A stretch of DNA of 56,850 nucleotides from Deltaproteobacteria bacterium (GTDB taxonomy: Bacteria > Myxococcota_A > Polyangia > HGW-17 > JAJRWW01): positions 1 to 56,850 of the forward strand of contig JAOZUO010000038.1 of NCBI GenBank assembly GCA_029938605.1, written 5' to 3'. The stretch's first letter is position 1; each line of letters begins with the position of its first letter. The notes beneath the pieces were generated by a model that saw only the letters and a program-made list of their open reading frames with translations, was not told the origin of the DNA and did not search any database. The position numbers were made by a program, and so were the translations under genes. Below, piece by piece: positions 44,128 through 52,623 of the stretch.

Positions 44128-46338
44128 TCAGAAGCGGTATTCGAGCTCCACGCGGGCCCAGACCTCGGGGTTCGGGGAGCGGGCCAAAGACGAGCCCCGT
44201 TGGTCCAGGTAGTGCAATAGCTCCACCCGGCCCTTGATCCGGAAGGTGCGCTTGTACCACCAGGAGGCCTCCAGATAGGCCCAGAGGGACTGCTCGAGGT
44301 ACTGGTTGCTGTATAGGGCCTCCATGCGGTAGCGCACCCGGGCCCGGAGGCGAAGATCCTTGATGGGCTTGTACATGGCCAGGAACCAGGCCGAGAAGTC
44401 CTTGCGGAACTTGTCGTCGTAGCGAGAGCTGTTGTCGTCCACGAAGCGGAGCATGCCGTAGGCCGTAAGGCTCAGCTTCTTGATGGGCAAGAACTTGAGC
44501 TGCATTCCGAGGTCGAATTTCTCTCCCTGGCAGGTGATGGGCTCGCCCTCCAGGTCGTACTCGTCGGTGATCGCGTAGCAGTTGGACCGACTGGTGTCCT
44601 CGAGGCCTTTGTCCTGGTATTCACCCCAGAGGCCGGGCTTGAACCAGGTGGCGACCTCGTAGTCCACGCGCGCCCGGGCCCGGAGCTTATGGGAGGCGAT
44701 CTTGTCCCCCGCGATGTCCACGCGGTTCCAGTCCGACGGGGCGGTCCACCAGTCCAACAGGGTCCGCAGATACACATCCTTGAGCTTGGTTTTGTACTTC
44801 ACCCGAAGGCCGAGCTCGTCCCGGTGGCGGTTGCCGTCGTACTCGTCGGGCGAGGCGATGGGGCGGCCGTGGGGATTGGCGAAGGCTCTGTCGTAGTATC
44901 GCGCGGCGACCTCGATCTCGTGCTTTTTGATGGTGAACACCGAGCGCAGGATGGCCCCGAAGCCGCCGACGCGCTTGGTCTCGTCGCCCGCCTCGGGCAT
45001 GGAGTCGAAGGTGTGGGCCACCTCGGCAAAGACGTCGGCGATGCCCTTTCCCCAGGCGGCGTTGACCCCGATGGCGCCGAAGGGGCCGCCGTAGGGCATC
45101 TTGTTCCACTCCTGAAAGTCCAGGTCCGCTCCGTCGACGAGCCACTTAACGTCGGAGCCGTAGCCGGTGAGGCCGAGGTAGATGCGGCGGCTCAGGAAGT
45201 ACGTGAGATTTCCGCCCCCCAGCATCTCGTTGTACATGGAGGGGAGGGTGTAAAAGCTGAACCGCGAGGTGGAGGCCAGCCGATCGTCCCGGATGCGGAA
45301 GACACTCGGGGCGGCGCATTCGGGCAGGTCGTCGTTACGCGGGTCGTCGCACCGCATGCGGTTGTAAATCTCGTACTGGTAGATGTTGTGGGTCTGGTGG
45401 GAGAAGAAGCCGTAGACCTGCATCCAGTGCTTTTGGCCCACCTTGATCTTCTTAACGCCGAAGGCGAGACCGCGAAGTCGGTTTGTCCACTTGAAGTCCG
45501 GGGAGTGGTACAGGTAGCGGTTGTCTCCGGCGCAGGGGGAGTCGAGAAGCTCGCCGGCGGACTCTCGACAGGTCCGACTGGCGGTCTGGTTTTTGTACAG
45601 GGAGTCGTCGATGCGGATGCCGTTGGGGCTGTAGTAGCCCGTGTTGTCGAAGGTCAGCCGTTGGCCGAAGCCAATGCGGAAGGTGCCGGCCATGACCTCC
45701 CATTGCGGGGTCTTGTACTGCAGATAGACCTTGGGTACGTGGAGCCGGATCTGGGGCGGATTCGAGGCCAGGGCTTCGCGATTCGGGTCCCACACGGGCT
45801 TGTCCAGCCAGTCCCGGGTCAGCACCATCGTCAGCCCCAGGGTCATGTGGCGGAAGGTGGAGATGCGGGCCGACAGATACATGGAGGGCACCGTCTTGTC
45901 TCCGACCATGTAGGAGATGCCGTACTTGAAGATCCCCTTGGTGGCGAAGAGCTTGACGTCCTGCTTTTTGATCAGGATGAACGGCGCGATGGCTCCGATT
46001 TTTCGGGCGCTGATGGCTCCCGCCTTCACCAGGTCCGCCGGATCGGCGATTCGGCCGGCCTCCGAGCGGTAGGCCAGGATGGCGTCCACCTCTTTGTAGG
46101 TGACGTTCGGCAGGGTGTACAGGGTCGCCCGGTTGGCCGTGTTCAGGTTGACGCCGTCGTCGAGGAGCTCCTTGAGGGTCTCGAAGGACCGATCGGTGAT
46201 GTCCCCGGAGTTCTTCAGGTCGAGGAGATCCTCTTCGGTCTCGATGTCGATGAAGACGCCGTAGTCCACGGCCCGGGCCGCCGGGCTGTGCAGCAGCGCG
46301 AGCACGCACACCAACGCGGACACGATTCTCTTAGTCAC
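44128..46338 (-). CDS. Outer-membrane barrel protein with N-terminal ComEA-like helix-hairpin-helix domain
   Basis: A 736-residue exported protein. Signal peptide MTKRIVSALVCVLALLHSPAARA. Residues about 50-120 form a helix-hairpin-helix region (VNLNTANRATLYTLPNVTYKEVDAI, RIADPADLVKAGAISARKIG) like the DNA-binding ComEA domain. The remainder is long amphipathic beta-strands ending WARVELEYRF, a typical outer-membrane barrel terminus. GTG 46338 overlaps the stop of the preceding nuclease gene by 8 bp, with gagaggtg upstream, so translation is coupled. DNA binding or import is a family-based inference. It ends the five-gene operon. Confidence 0.8.
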   Translation of the reverse strand: MTKRIVSALVCVLALLHSPAARAVDYGVFIDIETEEDLLDLKNSGDITDRSFETLKELLDDGVNLNTANRATLYTLPNVTYKEVDAILAYRSEAGRIADPADLVKAGAISARKIGAIAPFILIKKQDVKLFATKGIFKYGISYMVGDKTVPSMYLSARISTFRHMTLGLTMVLTRDWLDKPVWDPNREALASNPPQIRLHVPKVYLQYKTPQWEVMAGTFRIGFGQRLTFDNTGYYSPNGIRIDDSLYKNQTASRTCRESAGELLDSPCAGDNRYLYHSPDFKWTNRLRGLAFGVKKIKVGQKHWMQVYGFFSHQTHNIYQYEIYNRMRCDDPRNDDLPECAAPSVFRIRDDRLASTSRFSFYTLPSMYNEMLGGGNLTYFLSRRIYLGLTGYGSDVKWLVDGADLDFQEWNKMPYGGPFGAIGVNAAWGKGIADVFAEVAHTFDSMPEAGDETKRVGGFGAILRSVFTIKKHEIEVAARYYDRAFANPHGRPIASPDEYDGNRHRDELGLRVKYKTKLKDVYLRTLLDWWTAPSDWNRVDIAGDKIASHKLRARARVDYEVATWFKPGLWGEYQDKGLEDTSRSNCYAITDEYDLEGEPITCQGEKFDLGMQLKFLPIKKLSLTAYGMLRFVDDNSSRYDDKFRKDFSAWFLAMYKPIKDLRLRARVRYRMEALYSNQYLEQSLWAYLEASWWYKRTFRIKGRVELLHYLDQRGSSLARSPNPEVWARVELEYRF

Positions 46339-46828
46339 AGGTCACCTCTCCACAGGCACCCCACAAGCCAGCGCCGCTGGCGCATGCCAGGTACTCCAGG
46401 GTCTCGAACTCCAACTCCCGGTCGTCGCCGTTGGGGGGGATGTGCAGCACTCGGGCGTAGCCCAACTCCACCATTCTGGTGTTGAGCTCGTGCCCATTGA
46501 GAAAGACGTACGCCAGCAGCCGCCCGTATTGATCCTCACACTGGACGTCGTACTCCAGGTCGATCTCCTGGGTGAGCAGCGCGGTGGTCAGGTACTGCTT
46601 GGCCTCTGGACCGAAGCAGTCCGTGGCCCCACCGGTGGTCTCGGGGGTGTCGATCATCAGCAGTCGTACAGTCTCACCGTCGGACAGCTCGACGGTATCT
46701 CCATCGATGACGCGCACCACGGTGGCGTGGCTGGGGCCGCACCGCTCGTCGGGTTGACAGCCTGACCCGACCAACCACATGGCCGACAGCAGCACCAACA
46801 GGGGCAACTCAGAGTAGGGACGCGTCAT
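46331..46828 (-). CDS. Staphylococcal-nuclease-like (SNase) lipoprotein
   Basis: A 165-residue secreted nuclease. The signal ends near WLVGSGC. The SNase residues are in place: VIDGDTVEL (metal-binding Asp), VRLLMIDTPET (Arg, Asp-Thr, Glu) and YGRLLAYVF (second catalytic Arg). It should cleave DNA or RNA at the cell surface. ATG 46828 has aggag 13 bp upstream; the longer frame to 47011 lies inside the preceding gene. It overlaps the barrel gene by 8 bp and follows the LTD gene by 16 bp. Confidence 0.85.
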   Translation of the reverse strand: MTRPYSELPLLVLLSAMWLVGSGCQPDERCGPSHATVVRVIDGDTVELSDGETVRLLMIDTPETTGGATDCFGPEAKQYLTTALLTQEIDLEYDVQCEDQYGRLLAYVFLNGHELNTRMVELGYARVLHIPPNGDDRELEFETLEYLACASGAGLWGACGEVTCD

Positions 46829-46844
46829 GCTGGACCGATGACTC

Positions 46845-48557
46845 CTAGGGACAGGTCGGGTTCGCGTCGCCCGGCGTGCCCAGGTCACCGTCGCCGTAGC
46901 TGGCAACGGCGTCGCACCAGTTGCCGGCGTCGTCGTTGAGTGTAACGTCCAAGGCGGTGAATGACAGGGAGGTCGCGATGCCATCTTCGACCGAGGCGAA
47001 GCTGACCTCATCGAACACCGTGTCTGCGTATCCCACGCTGATGGTTTCGCTGGTGTTGTTCAGGCTGAATCCAAACTCGTAGGCTACGTTCGTGAGCCCA
47101 CCGTTATCTGCGACGGTGGCGTTGCGGGCGAACACCACGTAGGTGCCGGCCGTCACGGAGATGCAGTCGGCGCTGGTCACCGTCATGGAGGTGGGGTTGG
47201 ACGCGTCTCCCAACTGCAGACCGTTGAGATCCGCGTCCTGGGCGAAGTACACCTCGATCCACTCCCCGTCGGTGTCACCCGCGAAGGAGGGGTTGGCCAT
47301 GAACTCGGTGATGATCACATCACCGGCCACCGGCGGCACGAGGTCCCGGGAGTTGGTGGTCGACGGGTCGATGCAGCTGTCGGGGGGCACGAACCCACAG
47401 GACGAGTTCGCCGCCCCGGGGGTGCCCAGGTCGCCATCGCCGAAGGCGACCAGGCCGTCGCACCAGTTGGTGGCGTCGTCGTTCGCGGTGGAGTCCAGGA
47501 TCGCGCTGTCCAGGGAGAGCGAGGCGCCGGCCTCACTGGAGGCGTAGCTGATCGCATCGAGCACTACGGAGTTGTACCCCACGCTGACGGTTTCATTGGT
47601 GTTGTTGAGGGTGAACCCGAACTCGTAGGCCACGTTCGTGACCCCGCCGTTGGTGGCCGAGTCGGCGTTGCGGGCGAACACCACATAGGAGCCGGCCGCC
47701 ACGGAGATACAGTTGGTGCCGCCCACCGTCATGGAGACCGGGTCGCCGGCGTCTCCCAGCTGCAGGCCGTTGAGGTCTGCCGCCTGGGCGAAGTACACCT
47801 CCACCCACTCGCCCGCCGTGTCGTCCACGGCCGCCGGGTTGGGCAGGACCTCGGTGATGACCACGTTGCCGGCCTGGGGAGGCAGGATGTCCCGAGTCAC
47901 TCCCCCGTCCAGGCAGGTGCCGTCTGGGTTGACTCCCTCACACGGGTCGTTGGCCTCTCCCGGCGTCGACAGGTTGTCGATCTCGAACTCGGACGACGAG
48001 TCGCACCAGTCGGTGATGACGTCATTGCCGATGGCGTCGGGTACCCTTCCCCCGTCGTACGCGATCGAGATCCCGCTCGCCCCTTCCAGGTAGACAATGT
48101 CGTCTACCAGGGTGTCGTTGCACTCGATGGCCAACCGACCGCCGGTATTGGTCAGGGAGCCTAGATCGTCGGCGTAGGCGTAGTCCATGTAGGCAGGCAT
48201 GGCCACCTCGATGATGCCTCCGAAGACCATGTACTCACCGGCGCCGATGGTGGCCGACTCAATGATGTGCGTCTTACGGCTGGTGCCGTCGGCTCGGCTG
48301 TAGACGAGGGTCACTCCCTGCAGGTCGATGGTGGTGGAGGTGGCGTTGTATATCTCGAACCACTCCTTTCCTTCGTCCGCGCCCTCGGGGTTCGGCATCA
48401 ACTCCGTGATGACCAGGTCGCCCGGCAGCAGGTTCGCCGCGCAGGTGTTATTGCCGTCGTCGTCACTGCAGGCAATCAGACCAGAGGTCAGGGTTACCGA
48501 CATCGTCAGGAGCAATGCCAGGGTCCCGCTGCGAAGAAGGGCATTGGTATTCGTCAT
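46845..48557 (-). CDS. Triple lamin-tail-domain (LTD) lipoprotein
   Basis: A 570-residue lipoprotein (TSGLIACSDDD). Three LTDs follow in tandem, each starting with a variant of VITELMPNP and ending near WCDxxxxFGDGDLGTPG. The second and third are closely similar (VEVYFAQAADLNGLQLGDAGDP versus IEVYFAQDADLNGLQLGDASNP), so duplication is recent. LTDs often accompany secreted nucleases and may tether them to DNA or to the surface. ATG 48557 has taggagag upstream. Position between two SNase genes suggests a shared role (inference). Confidence 0.88.
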   Translation of the reverse strand: MTNTNALLRSGTLALLLTMSVTLTSGLIACSDDDGNNTCAANLLPGDLVITELMPNPEGADEGKEWFEIYNATSTTIDLQGVTLVYSRADGTSRKTHIIESATIGAGEYMVFGGIIEVAMPAYMDYAYADDLGSLTNTGGRLAIECNDTLVDDIVYLEGASGISIAYDGGRVPDAIGNDVITDWCDSSSEFEIDNLSTPGEANDPCEGVNPDGTCLDGGVTRDILPPQAGNVVITEVLPNPAAVDDTAGEWVEVYFAQAADLNGLQLGDAGDPVSMTVGGTNCISVAAGSYVVFARNADSATNGGVTNVAYEFGFTLNNTNETVSVGYNSVVLDAISYASSEAGASLSLDSAILDSTANDDATNWCDGLVAFGDGDLGTPGAANSSCGFVPPDSCIDPSTTNSRDLVPPVAGDVIITEFMANPSFAGDTDGEWIEVYFAQDADLNGLQLGDASNPTSMTVTSADCISVTAGTYVVFARNATVADNGGLTNVAYEFGFSLNNTSETISVGYADTVFDEVSFASVEDGIATSLSFTALDVTLNDDAGNWCDAVASYGDGDLGTPGDANPTCP

Positions 48558-48577
48558 CTTCACTCTCCTACGTAGTG

Positions 48578-49717
48578 TTATTTCGGGCGTGCTTTTTCCG
48601 GGTGCCACCGTGAGAAGTCGGGCACCTTGTCCGAGCCCTCGATCTGCCCCGGAAGGGTGATGACCATCTGCAGCTCATCCCGTTTGCGATACTTGTTGAA
48701 CCAGGTGGTGACCCGACCGGTGACGCGCACGAACTCCCCCTTGAACCGGGCGATGCGTGAGGACCCGAAGACATCCTTGTCGAAGAAGATCAGGGCGAAG
48801 TCCCCGCCCCGCCGACGGGAGAGCATCACCTTGGAGGGGCCGCGGTCGCCCAGCTTGACGCGGCCCACCGTGGCCAGGATGACCACCTTCTTGTTGACGT
48901 GCGCCTGGAGGCGGCGTAGGGCGTCCCAGTTGGTGAGCATGATGTAGTTGGGCTTACCCTTGGCGTCGGCCTCGAATTTCCGGATGAAGTCGCCCCGGGC
49001 GTACCACCAGGCGAGGCGCTTGTCGTAGTCGATGTAGTGCATCTTGTTCGGGTCCCAGATGCCGACCTTGTTCTTCCGGGCCTCGGCCTGGGCCGCCACG
49101 AACTCTTTGTGGAAGCGTCGGGAGTAGCTGTACTTGGTGAAGTACGGGCTCATGCCCGCGCGTACGCATTCGAGGTTGTAGTTGATCCACTTGCCTTTCT
49201 TCTTGGCGAAGACGTAGACGAGGTATCGGTTGAAGCGGCCGCGGATCTCCTTGGGGTGGTCGCGCTCGAGCCGCACGGTGTGCACGCCGTCGAAGAACTT
49301 CGCGGCCCATTTTTTGGCCTCCATGCCCAGGGGCGAGGCCATCTTCACGGGCTTGACCCGCTTGGACATCAGGACCTTCAGGTAGTTTTTCCAGCCCGTG
49401 GAGAACAACCGCTTCTCCGAGGGCCGCTTGAAGGTCTCCTCCGTGTCGATGGCGAGCAGCCGCAGGCTCGTGCGGAGTCCGTCCACCCGGATGGTGTCGC
49501 CGTCGATGATCGCCTTGGTGGCCAGAGGGAATTCGCCCACCACCAGGCCGGTGGACTCAAACTTTTGCAGGCTCTTTTGCAGCTTGGATTTATTGTACCT
49601 GCGGGTCCGACGGGAGTCGGGGCCCGGGCAGGCCGAGCCGGCCAGCATCAGCCCTGCCGCTACCAGGCCGGGCCAGACATTCATTGGATGACGCATGTTT
49701 GTTTTGTTTAGTTGCAT
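48578..49717 (-). CDS. SNase-like nuclease lipoprotein with extra C-terminal OB-like domain
   Basis: A 379-residue exported protein, signal ending LMLAGSAC. The SNase core keeps AIIDGDTIRV, LRLLAIDTEET (the usual DTPE is DTEE) and IRGRFNRYLVYVF, so it is probably active but altered. A basic insertion sits between the motifs. After about residue 260 a second small domain (KKVVILATVGRVKLGDRG, KVMLSRRRGGDFALIFFD, FVRVTGRVTTWF) looks like an OB-fold nucleic-acid-binding unit. ATG 49717 overlaps the preceding LTD gene by 10 bp. Confidence 0.8.
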   Translation of the reverse strand: MQLNKTNMRHPMNVWPGLVAAGLMLAGSACPGPDSRRTRRYNKSKLQKSLQKFESTGLVVGEFPLATKAIIDGDTIRVDGLRTSLRLLAIDTEETFKRPSEKRLFSTGWKNYLKVLMSKRVKPVKMASPLGMEAKKWAAKFFDGVHTVRLERDHPKEIRGRFNRYLVYVFAKKKGKWINYNLECVRAGMSPYFTKYSYSRRFHKEFVAAQAEARKNKVGIWDPNKMHYIDYDKRLAWWYARGDFIRKFEADAKGKPNYIMLTNWDALRRLQAHVNKKVVILATVGRVKLGDRGPSKVMLSRRRGGDFALIFFDKDVFGSSRIARFKGEFVRVTGRVTTWFNKYRKRDELQMVITLPGQIEGSDKVPDFSRWHPEKARPK

Positions 49718-50346
49718 GGGCGGTTCTGTTCACCCGGCGTTCCGGGAGTTCCGACCTCGGTGGGGTTTACGACAGGCGAGGCGTCGGTGCACCAGTTGCT
49801 GTCGAGGTTGTTCGGATCGGCGATGTCGTTCGCGTCCGCGGTGAGCTCCTGGTCGCCGTCGAAGGCCAGGGATCCCACCGTGGGCAGGTTCTGGTAGACC
49901 ACGGTGTCCACCAGCTCGTTGCAGACATAGAGCTCCAGCACTCCCGAGGAGCGGAGATCTGAGTTGTAGTCGTCGTCGTAGCCGTAGTCCACGTGGTCCG
50001 GGAGCTGGTCCGGACGCTGGTGCCCCAGAACTACATAGCCCCCGGGCTCGACGATCAGCGCCTCGTCGCGGACCATGATGAGTTTCTCCCCACCGCCCTG
50101 GATGTCGTACATGTGGAGACGAATTCCCGCGAGATTCAGGGAGTTGGTGGAATGATTGTGCAGCTCGATCCACTGTCCATAGGTGTCGACCTCGGACTGG
50201 GAGCCGCGCAGCTCACTGATGACGAGCTGGCCGCTTTCCACCGGGGTACAGATGTGCTCAAGCATCTCCCGCTCGCAGCCCCCCAGCAGTGCGACGGCGC
50301 AAAGCCCGGTCCACAAATGGTGATGCCATCGACTCGATGTTCTCAT
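49708..50346 (-). CDS. Single lamin-tail-domain lipoprotein
   Basis: A 212-residue lipoprotein (VALLGGCERE). One LTD: LVISELRGSQSEVDTYGQWIELHN, then ALIVEPGGYVVLGHQ and ELVDTVVYQNLP, closing NWCTDASPVVNPTEVGTPGTPG. It is the first gene of the five-gene nuclease operon. ATG 50346 has ggagc just upstream; GTG 50364 is an alternative. Binding of DNA or a surface partner is inferred from the domain and its neighbours. Confidence 0.82.
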   Translation of the reverse strand: MRTSSRWHHHLWTGLCAVALLGGCEREMLEHICTPVESGQLVISELRGSQSEVDTYGQWIELHNHSTNSLNLAGIRLHMYDIQGGGEKLIMVRDEALIVEPGGYVVLGHQRPDQLPDHVDYGYDDDYNSDLRSSGVLELYVCNELVDTVVYQNLPTVGSLAFDGDQELTADANDIADPNNLDSNWCTDASPVVNPTEVGTPGTPGEQNRPCN

Positions 50347-50457
50347 TGCTCCACACTTTATCACAGAGGAGATGGGTATGGGGAGGTTAGGGGGAACGCT
50401 GCACGTCCGGTCAAGAAACGATCAGATCGTCAACGGCTCTGGAGCGTATATTGGGCC

Positions 50458-51309
50458 ATGCGACACATTCAGCTCCAGATACTGCTCGGGTTTATCATGA
50501 CCCCCGGGCTCTTTGCCCCGGCGTCGGCCTTGGCCCAAACAGCAGCAATTCCATGGGCCTGGTCTACGACACCGAATCACTACCCGTTGGTGGATCAGAC
50601 CGCCCGGGTGCGCCACGGCTCCTACGTGCTGCGCGAGGTTCCCCGGCCCCGTCGGGCGCTCACGGGCCGCGCCGAGCTGCGCTACGAGCTGCGCAAGGGC
50701 GGGGTTACCAAGGTCGTTTGGCGTACCCGGATTTCCGAGCGCCAGGGCTTGGCTCGGGCAGCCATGGTGGTCTCCGGCCAACGCATCTTCGTCGCCCGGC
50801 ACAGCCTCATCGCCACCACCTGCACGCTGTACGCATTCGCCCGCCGCAATGGCCGCCTGCTCTGGAAGGTCACCCTGCGCGGCATCGGCCCTGCCATGCA
50901 CTCGCGGTGGTACAACCGGGTGCAGCTCAGGGTCCTTCGGTCCAACCCGGTGGTGTTCGGTCACGAGGGTCCCGGTAGATCCTACGTGGAGATGCGCAAC
51001 GCCTCCACCGGCGCTCTGGTCAGCAACCGCAAGTTCCGCATGCGCCGGCCCGCCATGCCCCTCGCCGAGCGCCTCTTCGATGAGCTCCACCGCGTGCTGC
51101 GAAGGGCTTCGAGCTATCGGCGCACCGTGGCGGCGTTCATTCGTGGGCACGGGCTGCGGCCCAGCTCGCCCGGCTTGGCCGTGGCGGATTTTCGGCGTGC
51201 CGTCCGGCAGGTCAACGGTCTGCCCCTGGTCCACGGCCGTTACCGCCTCGCTGCCCAACTCGTTCGTCGCCCCTCCGGCGCCTACGCCATTGACGCGCGC
51301 CGCCGCTGA
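50458..51309 (+). CDS. Exported protein with a PQQ-propeller-like segment, unknown
   Basis: A 283-residue exported protein, signal cleaved after ASALA. The middle has a single blade-like segment (CTLYAFARRNGRLLWKVTLRGIG) resembling PQQ/beta-propeller repeats. The rest is basic (about 15 percent Arg) with no recognised family. ATG 50458 has ggagcg 14 bp upstream and gives the signal peptide at the N-terminus; the open frame extends upstream to 49993 inside the divergent gene and is not used. Function unknown. Confidence 0.65.
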   Translation: MRHIQLQILLGFIMTPGLFAPASALAQTAAIPWAWSTTPNHYPLVDQTARVRHGSYVLREVPRPRRALTGRAELRYELRKGGVTKVVWRTRISERQGLARAAMVVSGQRIFVARHSLIATTCTLYAFARRNGRLLWKVTLRGIGPAMHSRWYNRVQLRVLRSNPVVFGHEGPGRSYVEMRNASTGALVSNRKFRMRRPAMPLAERLFDELHRVLRRASSYRRTVAAFIRGHGLRPSSPGLAVADFRRAVRQVNGLPLVHGRYRLAAQLVRRPSGAYAIDARRR

Positions 51310-51663
51310 GCTGGTCTCGGCCAAGGATGTTGGTATGTAGATCATTGCCTCTCGGATATAATGAACGCGGAGGCAGCTTGTTGTGAATAGGAAGCGGCAG
51401 TTGGTGTCATCGTTCTGGATCTGGACGCTTGCGCCAGTCACCAGCCACCAAGGGCGTTGCAGGTGGTTGCCCCAATGTGTGGCTCGGTACCATGGTAAGC
51501 ACAATCTGTCATGCCACCAGCCCTATACATCCCTATAAATAGACAGCCCAACCCGAAAGAAACCCGACTTCTGATCTGCTGGTTCCCGCAGTAGGTCCGT
51601 CTACCTAGACCGCAGGTCGGATAACATCTCCGCGCTTAGCACGCCGATGGAGACACGCGGCAT
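51310..51663. other. Non-coding spacer
   Basis: A 354-bp gap. No gene, tRNA or clear repeat is seen. An imperfect inverted motif lies near 51590-51620. It may hold the 3' ends of the two convergent genes' transcripts. Confidence 0.5.
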
Positions 51664-52242
51664 CTACACATTCGTCTTGGTGTCTGGATGGGGGGAGAGG
51701 CTCAGGGCGCCGGTTGGACAAGCGGAGACGCATTTGAGACAGCGCGAGCAGGAGTAGTGCGCCGAGGCGTTGGCGAGCCCCGCGCGGTATAGGCTGCTCC
51801 CTTCGTCGTGGACAGCGATGTAGCAGACCTTGTCACACTTGCCACAGGAGACGCAGTCCTTGGGGTCCATCTTGACCTTGAGCAGGCTATGTTTGTTTAA
51901 AAAGCCGCTGATCCAGGCGATGGGGCACCCTATCTTAAAGTACTGGTACATCATGGAGCTCTTGTTCGCCTCGCCGCCAGCGTCCATTACCAGCTCCATG
52001 ATGAAGCCCAACGGACACATCCAACGGCAGAAGAACTTACCCAGCACGATCCCCAGCGCACTGCCGGCGACGATGATCCACCCCAGGGAGATCATCTCTC
52101 CGGAGAGCGCCAGGGTAAGCCCCAGCCCGATCCCCGCCTGCGCCGCCCGACGCCAGGTGATGATCCGTTTGAGGGCCCGGGGCCAGGCCCCGATGACGCG
52201 TTTCTTCTTCTTTGCGGTTGTCGCTGCGTTTGACCGACTCAT
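51664..52242 (-). CDS. NapH/MauN-like membrane polyferredoxin
   Basis: A 192-residue electron-transfer protein. One or two membrane helices (AQAGIGLGLTLAL, GWIIVAGSALGIVLGKF) precede CRWMCPLG, the family signature. Two [4Fe-4S] motifs follow: CVSCGKCDKVC and CSRCLKCVSACP. NapH and NosR relatives are usually longer (about 270 or more), with four helices, so this is a short variant. A ggagc motif precedes the ATG. No nap, nos or mau genes are adjacent, so its redox partner is unknown. Confidence 0.85.
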   Translation of the reverse strand: MSRSNAATTAKKKKRVIGAWPRALKRIITWRRAAQAGIGLGLTLALSGEMISLGWIIVAGSALGIVLGKFFCRWMCPLGFIMELVMDAGGEANKSSMMYQYFKIGCPIAWISGFLNKHSLLKVKMDPKDCVSCGKCDKVCYIAVHDEGSSLYRAGLANASAHYSCSRCLKCVSACPTGALSLSPHPDTKTNV

Positions 52243-52591
52243 TCGTGCTCCACTGGATCCCGTACCAACGCAACCTCCCGACTACCGGGAATCGCCTACG
52301 ATTAAACAGAGCCAACAACAAGTTCGTTGGTGGCGCAAAAAATGCAAACTAATGAGGCGCCGATGGGCTGTAAGACCCCACTGGGGGTCACCGAAGTGAC
52401 CAAGCGCCGCGAGTACGTTGGACTGGATCTTCGTTGGTACTTCAATGCGTCGTCGCGGATTGCTCCTGCCGTCTACGATACTGAGCACCGAGTACAGGTG
52501 CCTCATTTCCCCCATGGCACTCGATGCGGTTGCTTTGTTGCCGTGCTCTTTGAGCCGAAGCTCTAGGCGGCGAAGTAGGTGATTGCCACGA
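52243..52591. other. Non-coding spacer with small hairpins
   Basis: No convincing gene. Hairpins accccactgggggt and ggtcaccgaagtgacc lie near 52377-52400. An open frame at 52327-52566 contains EYVGLDL, vaguely like a transposase start, but nothing more. Confidence 0.5.
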
Positions 52592-52614
52592 CGCCCTGGC
52601 GGGTGGCCAGGGCG
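52592..52614. terminator. Hairpin at the 3' end of the glycosidase-like gene
   Basis: cgccctgg (52592-52599) pairs with ccagggcg (52607-52614) over a 7-nt loop. It sits 9 bp beyond the stop of the minus-strand gene at 52624. There is no U tract, so Rho-independent action is uncertain. Confidence 0.5.
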
Positions 52615-52623
52615 CGATCCCTC

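Noticed and set aside
44689-46485. A 598-codon frame antisense to the HhH-barrel gene
   Set aside because: No domain; the opposite frame has a signal peptide, an HhH region and a barrel terminus.
52327-52566. IS110-type transposase remnant
   Set aside because: Only the short string EYVGLDL resembles such a protein; no further motif follows.
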